64,000 nt of DNA from contig DATJSJ010000025.1 of NCBI GenBank assembly GCA_035504175.1, forward strand, positions 1-64,000, written 5' to 3'. This document shows, piece after piece, positions 1-9,330 of this stretch (positions within the stretch are counted from its first letter, which is position 1; the number at the start of each line of letters is the position of its first letter). Source of the DNA: DATJSJ01 sp035504175. GTDB taxonomy: Bacteria > Pseudomonadota > Alphaproteobacteria > Acetobacterales > Acetobacteraceae. The position numbers and the translations under genes were made by a program. The notes below the pieces were generated by a model. The model had not been told where the DNA came from. It searched no databases and saw nothing but the letters and a program-made list of their open reading frames with translations.

Positions 1-47
1 CGGCTCCGCCGCGCCGGATCTTGACGCGCACGATGGGAGACAGCGTG

Positions 48-1364
48 ATGGACGACACCGACCGGCGTATCATCGCCGCCGTCGAGCGACGCGCGGACGT
101 AATCGTACGCACCACCGCCGAGCTGATCGGGTTCCCGTCCGTCGTTCCCGTCGATTCGCGCAACGCCGGTCCGGCCGAGCGCGATTGCCAGCTCTACCTG
201 CAAGCACGGCTGCACGATCTCGGTTTCAAGACCGATCTGTGGGATCCGGACGGACCGGCGCTGTTCGCGAAACATCAGGGCCGGCCGGGCGCGCATGCCG
301 GGCGGCATTTCGACGGGCGGCCGATCCTGGCCGGGCGTCTCGCCGGCAGCGGCGGCGGCCGGTCCATGATGCTCACCGGCCACGTCGACGTGGTGCCGCC
401 CGGCGCTGCCGGGCACTGGCGCACCGATCCGTTCGTCGCCACCGTGCAGGACGGGATGCTGACCGGCCGCGGCGCGGTCGACATGAAGGGCGGCGTCGCC
501 TGCATGCTCGAGGCGGCGTCCGTCGTGCGGGAGTTGGGCATCGATCTCGCCGGCGACATCGTCTTCGCGACCGTGGTCGATGAGGAGATCGGCGGCATGG
601 GCTCGCTCGCGCTCGTCGATCGCGGCTGGCACGCGGACGCGGCGATCCTGCCGGAATCGACCGCGCTGGCGATATCCCCGATCTGTCACGGCATCCTGTG
701 GGGACGCATCCGCCTCGACGGCATCGGCGGCCATGCCGAGTTGCGGCCGAAATCCTGGCAGGAGGGCGGACCGGTCGATGCGGTGACGCTGCTGCGCCAG
801 ATGCTGGACGGCATTGACGTGCTGAACCGGCGCTGGGCCCTCGACCCGCGCAAGAACCATCCGCTGATGCAACTGCCGAACCAGGTGATCGTGACGGAAC
901 TGCGCGCCGGCGAGCATCCGAGTTCGATGGCGGGCGCGGCCGAGATCGTCATCGACGTGCAGTACCTGCCCTCCGAGAAGGACGAATTCGGCCTCGGCGG
1001 CCATGTCCAGCGTGAGGTGGAGGCGCACGTCGCCGCGGTCTGCCGCGCCGATCCTTATCTCGCCGCACATCCCGCACGGATCGAATGGATTCTCGATGCC
1101 GACTGCGCCGAGGTACCGGTCGATCATCCGTTCATCGGCGCGGTGCAGGAAGCGCTCCGCGCTGCCGGACGGCCGCCGCGCTTCTGGGGATTGGGCGCGC
1201 ACAGCGATATGGGCCTGCCGACGGAACTCGGACGCACGCCCACGATCATGCTCGGACCGGGCGATCCGACGCAGGCGCATCAGTCGAACGAGACGGTGCC
1301 CGTCCTGGACCTGATCGAGACGACGAAGGTGATGGCGCTGGCGATTCGCCGCTGGTGCGGCTGA
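48..1364 (+). CDS. M20-family metallopeptidase / ArgE-DapE-type deacylase
   Basis: A 438-residue zinc amidohydrolase of the M20 family (ArgE, DapE, ACY1, CPG2 relatives), expected to remove an acyl or formyl group from an amino-type substrate in the cytoplasm. The family metal ligands are visible: LTGHVDVV, then GRGAVDMKGG, the VVDEEIGG pair with the catalytic glutamate, LPEST, and a C-terminal GAHSDMG and AHQSNE for the last histidines. The lid-domain insertion between the last two blocks is intact, so the length is normal. I chose the ATG at 48 because GGGAGA lies about seven bases upstream; in-frame starts at 21 (TTG), 33 (ATG) and 45 (GTG) are possible. It converges on a dehydrogenase gene. 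The exact substrate cannot be read from sequence. Confidence 0.88.
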   Translation: MDDTDRRIIAAVERRADVIVRTTAELIGFPSVVPVDSRNAGPAERDCQLYLQARLHDLGFKTDLWDPDGPALFAKHQGRPGAHAGRHFDGRPILAGRLAGSGGGRSMMLTGHVDVVPPGAAGHWRTDPFVATVQDGMLTGRGAVDMKGGVACMLEAASVVRELGIDLAGDIVFATVVDEEIGGMGSLALVDRGWHADAAILPESTALAISPICHGILWGRIRLDGIGGHAELRPKSWQEGGPVDAVTLLRQMLDGIDVLNRRWALDPRKNHPLMQLPNQVIVTELRAGEHPSSMAGAAEIVIDVQYLPSEKDEFGLGGHVQREVEAHVAAVCRADPYLAAHPARIEWILDADCAEVPVDHPFIGAVQEALRAAGRPPRFWGLGAHSDMGLPTELGRTPTIMLGPGDPTQAHQSNETVPVLDLIETTKVMALAIRRWCG

Positions 1365-1392
1365 GAAGGGATCGCGGGCGGCGACGGCGGGC

Positions 1393-2346
1393 TCAGAACT
1401 CCCTGTTCACGATCAGGTCCGCGTCGATGCGGTCGGCGAAGAAGTCGAGCACGTTCTGCACGCAGGCAACCGCCATCCGCTCCGCCGCCTGTTGCGTCAG
1501 GCCGGCGATATGCGGGCTCAGGATGACCTGGTCGAAGTGCCGCAGCGCGTGATCCGCCGCCGGCGGCTCCGCGTCGAACACGTCGAGACCAGCGGCCGCG
1601 ACGCGTCCGTCCGCCAGCGCCGCCACCAGGGCAGCCTCGTCGACGATGCCGCCGCGGGCGGTGTTGACGAGGATGACGCCCGGCTTTGTCAGCGACAGTT
1701 CGCGCGCACCGATCATCGGCCTGCCTGCCTTCGGCACGCTCACCGAGATCACATCGGCCCAGGCGAGCCCTGCCTCCAGCGTCGCAACCGGTTCGGCGGG
1801 CCCTTCCGGCCAGCCGCGGGAGGCGAGGACCGGATCGTGGCCGCGGACGCGCATGCCGAAAGCATCCGCCATGCGCGCCAGATGCCGCCCGATCCGACCG
1901 TAGCCGAGGATCAGCAGCCGCTTGCCGGCAACGTCGTTGGCTTCCAGCCGGTTGCGCCAGTTCCATTCGCCGTTGCGCACGGCGCGATCGGCGCGGATCA
2001 GCTGTTTCGCACAGGCCAGGATCAGCATGAAGGCGTGCTCGGCGACGGAGATCGAGTTCACGTCGCCGACCACGCAAAGCGGGATGCGTCGCGCATTCAG
2101 GGCCGCGACATCGACGGAGTCGTAGCCGACGCCATGGCGCGAGACGATGCGCAGCCGTCCGGCCCGCGCGATCGTCGCCGCGGAGAGCGGCTGCGTGCGG
2201 ATCACCAGCGCGTCGGCGTCGGCGATGCGCGGCGCATAGCTCGCCTCGGATGCCTCCTCGACATAGTCGTAGGTCACGCCTTCGGAGTGGTCGAGCAGCG
2301 CGAGACCGGATGGGTGCAGCTTCCCGGCGACCAGCACGTGCGGCAT
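1393..2346 (-). CDS. D-isomer-specific 2-hydroxyacid dehydrogenase (NAD-dependent)
   Basis: A 317-residue reductase of the D-2-hydroxyacid dehydrogenase family (phosphoglycerate, hydroxypyruvate and glyoxylate reductase relatives). The NAD-binding glycine motif GYGRIGRHLA sits near residue 150 and is followed by an acidic residue in GHDP. The catalytic arginine lies in NTARGGIVDE, and the catalytic histidine in LSPHIAG. The start codon overlaps the stop of the upstream HpcH-type aldolase gene as ATGA, so the two are translationally coupled. With the aldehyde dehydrogenase before them, the trio looks like a route that splits a hydroxy-oxo acid and reduces or oxidises the fragments. The substrate is inferred only from context. 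Confidence 0.88.
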   Translation of the reverse strand: MPHVLVAGKLHPSGLALLDHSEGVTYDYVEEASEASYAPRIADADALVIRTQPLSAATIARAGRLRIVSRHGVGYDSVDVAALNARRIPLCVVGDVNSISVAEHAFMLILACAKQLIRADRAVRNGEWNWRNRLEANDVAGKRLLILGYGRIGRHLARMADAFGMRVRGHDPVLASRGWPEGPAEPVATLEAGLAWADVISVSVPKAGRPMIGARELSLTKPGVILVNTARGGIVDEAALVAALADGRVAAAGLDVFDAEPPAADHALRHFDQVILSPHIAGLTQQAAERMAVACVQNVLDFFADRIDADLIVNREF

Positions 2347-3158
2347 CAGTAGACGCCCCCTTCACCGGCCGCAGCACCCTGTTGCTGCGCCAGCGCACGG
2401 AACCGCGCGACGCTGGCGCCGGCGGCCGCGGCCAGCAGCCGCGAGTCGCCGGAGACGGTCACCATCTCAAACCCCCAGCCGATCGCGCGGGCGGCATAAT
2501 CCGCGGTGCCGCAATGCAGCGCCGCGCGAAGGCCGTTCGCCTTGCAGGCGGCGACGATGCGGCGGAGCGCCGCGATCATTTCCGGCTCCTCACGGTCGAA
2601 ACCGGGCGCAAGCCGGCCCTGGGCGAGGCCGAGTGTCAGGTCGGCCGGCCCGACATAGATCCCGTCGAGACCGGGTGTCGCCGCAATCGCGTCGAGATTG
2701 GCCATGCCGTCGGCGGTCTCGATCATCGCCAGCGCGAGGATCTGGTCGTTCGCCTCGGCGCCATAGTTGCTGCCCGCCGCGAAGGAAACGCGGGTCGGCC
2801 CGAAGCTCCGCTGACCGAGCGGCGGATAGCGCAGGTAACTGACGAACTCCGCCGCCTGCGCGGCCGTATTGATCATCGGGCAGATCACGCCGTAGGCGCC
2901 GGCATCGAGCATTTTCATGATGATCCCTGGCTCCAGCCAGGGCACGCGGGTCAGCGGCACCACGCCGGAGGCGCGCATTGCCTGCAGCATCGGCAGGACG
3001 CTGGAATAGTCCAGCGCGCCGTGCTGCACGTCGATCGCGAGCGAATCATAGCCCTGCGCCGCCATGATCTCGGCGATGAAGGCGTTGCCGATCGAGCACC
3101 AGCCGTTGATCGTCGGCTTTCCCTCGCCCCAGAGCTGCCGGAGCCGGTTCGGGATCAT
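2346..3158 (-). CDS. HpcH/HpaI-family aldolase
   Basis: A 270-residue class II aldolase of the HpcH/HpaI (4-hydroxy-2-oxoacid aldolase) family, which makes or breaks the bond between pyruvate and an aldehyde using a divalent metal. The family block IDVQHGALD carries the catalytic histidine, LTRVPW the conserved arginine, AMIETADG the metal-binding glutamate and YVGPADLTLG the metal-binding aspartate. I chose the ATG at 3158, one base past the stop of the aldehyde dehydrogenase gene; an in-frame TTG at 3170 would overlap that gene. Its aldehyde product could feed the neighbouring aldehyde dehydrogenase. A second family member lies at 35.3-36.1 kb. Confidence 0.88.
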   Translation of the reverse strand: MIPNRLRQLWGEGKPTINGWCSIGNAFIAEIMAAQGYDSLAIDVQHGALDYSSVLPMLQAMRASGVVPLTRVPWLEPGIIMKMLDAGAYGVICPMINTAAQAAEFVSYLRYPPLGQRSFGPTRVSFAAGSNYGAEANDQILALAMIETADGMANLDAIAATPGLDGIYVGPADLTLGLAQGRLAPGFDREEPEMIAALRRIVAACKANGLRAALHCGTADYAARAIGWGFEMVTVSGDSRLLAAAAGASVARFRALAQQQGAAAGEGGVY

Positions 3159-3159
3159 C

Positions 3160-4596
3160 TCAGAACACAACCTGCGCGAGCTTCACCTCGAGATAGTCGC
3201 GTATTCCCTCCACGCCGCCCTCGCGCCCGAGGCCGGACATGTTGGTGCCGCCGAACGGTGCCTCCGCCGCGGCGAGGGCGAAGGAGTTGATGCCGACCAT
3301 GCCGGCCTTGAGCTCCGCGACGGTGCGCCGCGCGCGAGACGGCGAACGGGTGAAGGCATAGGCCGAGAGGCCCATATCGGTGCCGTTGGCGCGCGCGATC
3401 ACCTCGTCATCGCCGGCGAAGCGGCTGATCGCCGCGACGGGACCGAAATTCTCGTCCGCCATCACCCTCATTTCATCCGTGACGTCGGTCAGCACGGTCG
3501 GCGCGAGGAAGTGGCCGGCATTGAATCCCGGCGCGCGACCGCCGCCGGTTGCAACCCGCGCGCCGGCCCGCACCGCATCGGCCACGATCCCCTCGATCTC
3601 GGCCAGCCGCGCGGCGCTGATCACCGGTCCCATGCCGACCTCCGGATCGAGCCCGTCGCCGAGCCGGATCGAGCGCGCACGCGCCACGAATCCGTCCACG
3701 AAAGCGTCGTGCACGCGTTCATGGACGTAGAAGCGGTCCGGCGCGACGCAGACCTGGCCGGCATTGGCATATTTCGTCGGCACCGCGACGGTGACGGCGG
3801 CATCGATGTCCGCATCATCGTAGACGATCATCGGCGCGTTGCCGCCGAGCTCCATCGACACCTTCTTCATCGTCGCGGCCGCGTCGCGCACCATCTGCTG
3901 CCCGACGCGCGTCGAGCCGGTGAGCGAGACCTTGCGCACCGCCTTCGACGCCATGATCGGCGCATAGGTGGCCTCAGTCGGCCCGGTCACCAGGTTCACG
4001 ACACCGGGCGGCAGGCCGCCGGCCCGGCAGCAATCGACCAGCACCATCGCCGTGCCCGGCGTCTGCGAGGAAGGGCGGACGATCACCGCGCAGCCGGCGG
4101 CGAGCGCAGGCGCGACCTTGCGCGCCACCAGCACGGCCGGGAAATTCCACGCCGTGAAGGCCGCGACGATGCCGACCGCCTCCTGCGTCACCTCGAACCG
4201 GCCGCCCGGCACGCGGCTCTCGACAATGCGCCCGTAGATGCGCCGCGCCTCCTCGGCATACCAGCGGAACTGGTCGGTGCTGAGCGTCCATTCGCGCTGC
4301 GCCTGGGCCAGCGGCTTGCCGGTCTCGCTTGCGATCATCCGGGCCGCCTCGTCGGCGCGCCGCAGCATTGCATCGGCAATCGCATGCATCGCATCGGCGC
4401 GCACGAAAGCGTGCGTGCTGCGCCACGCGGCCAGGCCGTCCGCCGCTGCCGCCAGCGCCGCCTGCGTGTCCGCGACGCCGGCGACGGGTACCGCGCCGAG
4501 TGGCATCTCGCTGACCGGGCTCATCACCGGTGCCGCGGCTCCATCCGCCGCCTGCCGCCAGTCGCCGCCGATGAAAAGCCCGAAGCGCGTATACAT
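3160..4596 (-). CDS. NAD(P)-dependent aldehyde dehydrogenase (succinate-semialdehyde dehydrogenase-like)
   Basis: A 478-residue aldehyde dehydrogenase, full length for the family. The cofactor-fold signature FTAWNFP is near residue 150, the general-base glutamate is in MELGGNAP, and the catalytic cysteine is in NAGQVCVAP. The C-terminal PFGGTNMSG block is typical of succinate-semialdehyde and glycolaldehyde-type enzymes. It is the first gene of a minus-strand set (aldehyde dehydrogenase, aldolase, hydroxyacid dehydrogenase) that diverges from iolD across about 240 bp. GGAG lies about ten bases before the ATG. It probably oxidises the aldehyde released by the downstream aldolase, which is an inference from order. 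Confidence 0.9.
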   Translation of the reverse strand: MYTRFGLFIGGDWRQAADGAAAPVMSPVSEMPLGAVPVAGVADTQAALAAAADGLAAWRSTHAFVRADAMHAIADAMLRRADEAARMIASETGKPLAQAQREWTLSTDQFRWYAEEARRIYGRIVESRVPGGRFEVTQEAVGIVAAFTAWNFPAVLVARKVAPALAAGCAVIVRPSSQTPGTAMVLVDCCRAGGLPPGVVNLVTGPTEATYAPIMASKAVRKVSLTGSTRVGQQMVRDAAATMKKVSMELGGNAPMIVYDDADIDAAVTVAVPTKYANAGQVCVAPDRFYVHERVHDAFVDGFVARARSIRLGDGLDPEVGMGPVISAARLAEIEGIVADAVRAGARVATGGGRAPGFNAGHFLAPTVLTDVTDEMRVMADENFGPVAAISRFAGDDEVIARANGTDMGLSAYAFTRSPSRARRTVAELKAGMVGINSFALAAAEAPFGGTNMSGLGREGGVEGIRDYLEVKLAQVVF

Positions 4597-4837
4597 CGTC
4601 AGTTGATCTCCTCACCGTCACGGCCGATGAGCCGCTGTTCCGGCGGCATGCCGCACCGCGGCAATGCCGGCCACGCGCACCGGGCATGCACGGTCGCATT
4701 CCGCCCGTTCGCTCCGGCGGCTTCCAGCCATTGTGGATCAACCGAATGCCCGCCGCAATGCTCTTTGCAAAAATCGCCTGTTGTCAACATTCGATGCGAA
4801 GGGGTAGGTTGCGGCATCTGTCAGGGGAGGAGATCCG
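4597..4837. promoter_or_regulatory. Divergent promoter region between aldehyde dehydrogenase and iolD
   Basis: A 241-bp non-coding gap that must hold the promoters of both divergent operons. The AT-richer stretch at 4757-4800 is the likely iolD core promoter. It contains CAACATTCGATGCG at 4785-4798, which resembles CAACATTTCATGCG at 12485-12498 upstream of the sugar-binding protein gene (12 of 14 bases). Both contain a CAT-N3-ATG dyad that could be a regulator half-site pair. I see no clear sigma-70 boxes that I would defend. Confidence 0.4.
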
Positions 4838-6709
4838 ATGGCCCAGGCGACGTCCCGCCGCACCATGGCGCAGGCCCTGGTGCAATGGCTGACGCAGCAG
4901 TTCACCGAGATCGACGGGGCGCGCGTGCCGCTGTTCGCCGGTGTCTTCGCCATTTTCGGGCACGGCAACGTCACCTGCCTGTCGGAGGCGCTGGAGACGG
5001 TGCAGGACCGGCTGCCGACCTGGCGCGGACAGAACGAACAGTCCATGGCGCTGGCCGCCACCGGCTTCGCCAAGGCGAAGCGGCGCCGCCAGATCATGGT
5101 CGCCGCCTCCTCGATCGGACCGGGCGCGCTCAATATGGTGACGGCGGCCGGCACTGCGCATGCCAACCGTCTGCCGGTGCTGCTGCTGTCCGGCGACACC
5201 TTCACCAACCGCCTGCCGGACCCCGTGCTGCAGCAGGTCGAGCATTTCGGCAATCCGAGCATCACGGTGAACGACGCCTTCAGGGCGGTGACGCGCTACT
5301 GGGACCGCATCACGCATCCGGCACAGCTGCTCTCCTCGCTGCCGCACGCGGTTGCGGCGATGCTCGATCCGGCGGATTGCGGGCCCGCCTTTCTGGCGCT
5401 GCCGCAGGACACGCAGGAACTGGCGTTCGACTATCCCGAGGCGTTCTTCGAGCCGCGATTGTGGACGATTCCGCGCCCGCGCGCCGACCGCGGCCAGATC
5501 GCCGAGGCGGCGTCACTGCTGCGCACGGCGCGGAAGCCGATCCTGATCGCCGGCGGCGGCGTGCGCTATTCGCTGGCCGAGCAGGAGGTCGCGGCCTTCG
5601 CGGAGAAGCGCGGCATTCCGATCGTCGAGACCATCGCCGGCAAAGGCTCGGTCACGCACGATCATCCGGCGCATGCCGGCCCGATCGGCATCGTCGGCTC
5701 GACCTCGGCCAATGCGCTGGCCGCGGAGGCGGACGTGATTCTCGCGGTCGGCACCCGGCTGCAGGACTTCACCACCGGGTCCTGGACCGCGTTCAGCCAG
5801 CGGGCGCGGTTCATCGCGATCAACGCCGCGCGCTTCGACGCGATCAAGCACCGCGCGCTGGCGGTGGTGGGCGACGCGCTCGAGACGGTGACGGAACTGG
5901 ATGCGGCGCTTGGCGAATGGCGGGCTGATCCCGGCCACATGGCGCGCGCCCGCGCGCTGTTCGCGGAATGGAACGCGCTGCTCGACGGGCTGCAGGCGCC
6001 CGGCAACACCGCGCCGCCGACCTATGCGCAGGTGGTGCACGCGGTCAACGTCGCGGCCGGCGAGCGGGATACCATGATCACGGCAGCGGGCGGCCTGCCC
6101 GGCGAGGTCGCGAAGGGCTGGCGCGTCAAGGCGCCGAACACGTTCGATCTCGAATTCGGCTTTTCTTGCATGGGCTACGAGATCGCCGCCGGCTGGGGCC
6201 ACGCGATGGCCAATGCCGGTCCCGGCGCGCCCGGCGGCACACCGATCGTCCTGATCGGCGACGGCAGCTACCTGATGATGAACTCGGATATCTATTCGAC
6301 GGTGCTGAGCGGCCACAAGATGATCGTCGTGGTCTGCGACAACGGCGGCTACGCGGTGATCGACCGGCTGCAGCAGTTCAAGGGCGTCCCCGGCTTCAAC
6401 AATCTGCTGGTCGATTGCCGGGTGCAGAACCGCGCGGCGCCGCTGCACGTCGATTTCGCGCGCCATGCCGAGTCGATGGGCGCCGCCGCACGCCATTGCG
6501 AAAGCCTCACCGACTTCGTCGCCGCCCTGGAATGGGCGAAGGGCAACGACCGGACCACGGTACTGTCGATCGCGACCGACCCGCATGCCTGGGTGCCGGG
6601 CGATGCCGACTGGGATGTCGGCGTGCCCGAGGTCTCGACGATGGAGTCGGTCCGGACCGCCCGCAAGCAGCAGGAACAGATCCGCGCCAGGCAGCGCGTC
6701 GGAGTGTAG
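4838..6709 (+). CDS. iolD: 3D-(3,5/4)-trihydroxycyclohexane-1,2-dione acylhydrolase (IolD)
   Basis: A 623-residue thiamine-diphosphate enzyme that opens the cyclohexane ring of the inositol intermediate THcHDO. The N-terminal FAGVFAIFGHGNV stretch is characteristic of IolD, and GQNEQ carries the catalytic glutamate that activates ThDP. The ThDP/Mg motif starts at GDGSYLMMNSD and ends at the NGG of VVCDNGGYAV. The length matches IolD rather than generic acetolactate synthases. A strong ribosome site, AGGGGAGGAG, precedes the ATG. It heads a three-gene set with iolE and an SDR. No iolA, iolB, iolC or iolG is in the window, so the pathway is either completed elsewhere or works on a different cyclitol. 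Confidence 0.93.
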   Translation: MAQATSRRTMAQALVQWLTQQFTEIDGARVPLFAGVFAIFGHGNVTCLSEALETVQDRLPTWRGQNEQSMALAATGFAKAKRRRQIMVAASSIGPGALNMVTAAGTAHANRLPVLLLSGDTFTNRLPDPVLQQVEHFGNPSITVNDAFRAVTRYWDRITHPAQLLSSLPHAVAAMLDPADCGPAFLALPQDTQELAFDYPEAFFEPRLWTIPRPRADRGQIAEAASLLRTARKPILIAGGGVRYSLAEQEVAAFAEKRGIPIVETIAGKGSVTHDHPAHAGPIGIVGSTSANALAAEADVILAVGTRLQDFTTGSWTAFSQRARFIAINAARFDAIKHRALAVVGDALETVTELDAALGEWRADPGHMARARALFAEWNALLDGLQAPGNTAPPTYAQVVHAVNVAAGERDTMITAAGGLPGEVAKGWRVKAPNTFDLEFGFSCMGYEIAAGWGHAMANAGPGAPGGTPIVLIGDGSYLMMNSDIYSTVLSGHKMIVVVCDNGGYAVIDRLQQFKGVPGFNNLLVDCRVQNRAAPLHVDFARHAESMGAAARHCESLTDFVAALEWAKGNDRTTVLSIATDPHAWVPGDADWDVGVPEVSTMESVRTARKQQEQIRARQRVGV

Positions 6710-6715
6710 GTGACC

Positions 6716-7615
6716 ATGAAAGCCAGATTGGGGATCGCGCCGATCGCGTGGTGGAATGACGATCTCGCGGAGCTCTCGGACGATGTGAGCCTGGAGGAAT
6801 GCCTGCGCCAGGCGAGCGTCGCCGGTTTCACCGGCATGGAAACCGGGCGCCGTTTCCCGATGAACATGGCGGAGCTGGGCCCGATCCTCGCGCGCTACGG
6901 CATCTCCGTCTGCGGCGGCTGGTTCTCCGGCCTGCTGCTCGACGGCGATATCGCACGCGAGAAGGATCGCATCCGCGCCCAGATGGATTTCTTCATCGCC
7001 GCCAAGGCGCCGTGCATCGTCTACGGCGAGACCGCGCGCTCGATCCAGGGCGTCCGCGCCGCGCCGCTGGCGACCAAGCCGAAACTCTCCGAGGAGGAGA
7101 TCAAGGCCTACGGCCGCAAGATGACCGAATTCGCGGAATGGTGCGCCAGTGAGGGGATGCCGATCTCCTACCATCACCACATGGCTGCGGCGATCGAGAC
7201 GGAACCGGAGCTCGACCTCCTGATGCGGCATTCCGGCGCGGCGCTGCCGCTGCTGTTCGACGCCGGCCATATGGCCTTCGCCGGCGGCGACGTGCTGCGG
7301 GTGATCGACAAGCACCACGCGCGGATCAGCCATGTCCACACCAAGGACGTGCGCATGGCGGTGATCGACCGGATCGACCGGACCCGCGAGAGCTTCCTCG
7401 ACGCGGTGGTAGAGGGTGCGTTCACGGTGCCGGGCGACGGTTCGCTCGACTTCGTCGCCATCGTCAAGCGGCTCGCGTCGCATGGGTACGAGGGATGGTT
7501 CGTCGTCGAGGCGGAGCAGGATCCGAAGGCCAACCCACCATTGGAGATGGCGAAGAAAGGTCACGCGGAACTGCTGCGCGTGATGGGTCTCGCCGGCTAT
7601 GAGGTCGCGACATGA
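6716..7615 (+). CDS. iolE: IolE-like inosose dehydratase (sugar-phosphate isomerase/epimerase fold)
   Basis: A 299-residue TIM-barrel protein of the xylose-isomerase-like AP2Ec superfamily. The opening LGIAPIAWWNDD is the IolE signature. Metal-binding residues are visible in METGRRF, in YHHHMA, in FDAGHMAFAGG and in HVHTKDVR. IolE removes water from 2-keto-myo-inositol to give the substrate of IolD. The gene starts within a few bases of the iolD stop; I prefer the ATG at 6716, with a GTG at 6710 as the alternative. It overlaps the next gene as ATGA. The assignment to inosose rather than a related ketose rests on the neighbour iolD. Confidence 0.82.
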   Translation: MKARLGIAPIAWWNDDLAELSDDVSLEECLRQASVAGFTGMETGRRFPMNMAELGPILARYGISVCGGWFSGLLLDGDIAREKDRIRAQMDFFIAAKAPCIVYGETARSIQGVRAAPLATKPKLSEEEIKAYGRKMTEFAEWCASEGMPISYHHHMAAAIETEPELDLLMRHSGAALPLLFDAGHMAFAGGDVLRVIDKHHARISHVHTKDVRMAVIDRIDRTRESFLDAVVEGAFTVPGDGSLDFVAIVKRLASHGYEGWFVVEAEQDPKANPPLEMAKKGHAELLRVMGLAGYEVAT

Positions 7616-8433
7616 ACCGGATGGACGGAAAGATCTGCGTCATCGCAGGTGCAACGCAGGGCCTGGGTGCCGCAATCGCACGGCGCCTCGCCGCCGCCGG
7701 GGCAGCCGGCATCGTCATCACCGGCCGCAACGCGGGGCGGGGCGGCGCCGTGGCGGATGGCATCGCCGCGGAGCATCGCGTGCCGGCGCAGTTCGTCTGC
7801 GCCGATCTTGGGGCGGTCGAGGATTGCCGCCGGGTGATCGCCGAGACCGATCGCCGCTTCGGCCGGATCGACGTGCTGGTCAATGCCGGCGCGCTGACGG
7901 ATCGCGGCACCATTCTCGACACCTCGCCCGAGCTGTTCGACCGGATGTTCGCGACTAACGTGCGTGGCCCGTTCTTTCTGATGCAGGAAGGGATCAAGCT
8001 GATGATCCGCGACGGCATCGCGGGCGCGATCTGCAACATCGGCTCGATCTCGGCGCTGGCCGGCCAGCCCTTCATCAACCCCTATTGCGCGTCGAAGGGC
8101 GCGCTTACCACACTCACGGCCAACACGGCCTTCTCGGTGATGGGCAATCGCATCCGGGTGAACCAGCTCAATGTCGGCTGGATGGCGTCCGACCATGAGC
8201 GGGAACTGCAGGCGACGGAGCGCGGCGACGCGGACTGGATGGACAAGGCGGTCAAGGCACTGCCGTTCGGTCGGCTCGTCGATCCCGAGGAGGCGGCCCG
8301 CGCGGTCAACTTCATGGTTTCCGATGATGCCGGGCTGATGACCGGCGCGATCGTCAACTTTGACCAGTCGGTCTGGGGCGCCGTTCCCGGCGGCATGCCC
8401 GTGCCCGACGCGCCGATGCGGCTGGTCGCCTGA
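7612..8433 (+). CDS. SDR-family NAD(P)-dependent oxidoreductase
   Basis: A 273-residue classical short-chain dehydrogenase/reductase. The cofactor motif AGATQGLGAA (TGxxxGxG type) is near residue 12, NAG appears in VNAGALTD, the catalytic serine lies in IGSISA, and the YxxxK pair is in YCASKGA. It is translationally coupled to iolE by an ATGA overlap, so it probably oxidises or reduces a cyclitol or ketose in the same pathway. It could take the place of an inositol dehydrogenase (normally IolG, a different fold), but that is speculation. It converges on the RpiR-type regulator. Confidence 0.87.
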   Translation: MNRMDGKICVIAGATQGLGAAIARRLAAAGAAGIVITGRNAGRGGAVADGIAAEHRVPAQFVCADLGAVEDCRRVIAETDRRFGRIDVLVNAGALTDRGTILDTSPELFDRMFATNVRGPFFLMQEGIKLMIRDGIAGAICNIGSISALAGQPFINPYCASKGALTTLTANTAFSVMGNRIRVNQLNVGWMASDHERELQATERGDADWMDKAVKALPFGRLVDPEEAARAVNFMVSDDAGLMTGAIVNFDQSVWGAVPGGMPVPDAPMRLVA

Positions 8434-8457
8434 TCCGCCGTCGGCGCGACGACGCCC

Positions 8458-9330
8458 TCAGGCCTGCGTGACGACCGGAATGCGCGGGCTGAGCGAATCC
8501 TTCTGCAGTCTGGACGCGAGCGCCACGGTCAGCGCCTGCGCCAGGCACATCGGCGCGGCGAGCGAGCGGGAAAAGGTGTACTCGTGTTCCGGCACCGGAA
8601 ACAGGATCCTGGCGTTCTTGGCCAGAGGCGAAAGCGTGCTGTCGGTGATCACGACGATCGGTACGCCACGCGCGGCCGTCTCCTCCACGACGTTCACCAC
8701 CTCGTTGGCATAGAAGCGGAAGGAGACCGCCAGGAGCAGGTCGCCCGGCCGGATCACCCGCGCCATGTGCGTGGCGAGCCCGCCGCCCGGGTCGAGCAGC
8801 ACGGTGCGTTTGCCCAGCATGGTCAGCACGTAGCGCAGCAGTTCCGTGACCGGCACCGACCGGAGCTGGCCGATCAGGTAGATCGTGTCGGCGCGCTCCA
8901 TCAGCCCGACCGCGTCCGCGATCTGCTCGGCCGAGGTGCCGGTCAGCAGGTCCTGCAGCGAGGAGATATCGCGCACCACCAGATCGCGGAGGAAGCCCAT
9001 CTCGCTGCGATCCTTGCGGGCCCCGAGTTCGGATTCCAGCGCCTTGATCCGCGCGTCGAAACCCGGCGCGGCAGTGGACAGGCGGCGGCGGAACACCGCC
9101 TGCAGATCCTTGAACCCGTGATAGCCGAGAGACTGGGCGAAGCGCACGAAGCCGGACGCATGCACCCCGCATCGCTCGGCGATGGCGTTGACGGAGAGGA
9201 CCGCGACGTCATTGGGATTCTGCGTGAGGTAGACGGCGATCGCCTGATAGGACTTGCTCATCTCCTCATAGCGGCCGTGGATGACGCGGATCAGCGCTTC
9301 GTAGGTGTCCGGCCGCTTGTGCTTCGTCAT
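8458..9330 (-). CDS. MurR/RpiR-family transcriptional regulator
   Basis: A 290-residue regulator with an N-terminal RpiR helix-turn-helix (about residues 10-80; recognition region around AERCGVHASGFVRFAQ) and a C-terminal SIS sugar-phosphate-binding domain (about 130-270, with GQLRSVPV and the DSTLSPLA region). Regulators of this family control inositol catabolism in several alphaproteobacteria, so this is the likely regulator of iolDE and of the upstream ABC transporter genes. I chose the ATG at 9330, where family similarity begins; an in-frame GTG at 9408 has a better ribosome site (GGGAGAGG) and would add 26 residues. It is the last gene of the minus-strand ABC operon. Confidence 0.85.
   Translation of the reverse strand: MTKHKRPDTYEALIRVIHGRYEEMSKSYQAIAVYLTQNPNDVAVLSVNAIAERCGVHASGFVRFAQSLGYHGFKDLQAVFRRRLSTAAPGFDARIKALESELGARKDRSEMGFLRDLVVRDISSLQDLLTGTSAEQIADAVGLMERADTIYLIGQLRSVPVTELLRYVLTMLGKRTVLLDPGGGLATHMARVIRPGDLLLAVSFRFYANEVVNVVEETAARGVPIVVITDSTLSPLAKNARILFPVPEHEYTFSRSLAAPMCLAQALTVALASRLQKDSLSPRIPVVTQA

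Noticed and set aside
3064..5928. A 954-codon plus-strand frame spanning aldehyde dehydrogenase and iolD
   Set aside because: It crosses two genes in opposite orientations and the divergent promoter; a GC-driven open frame only.
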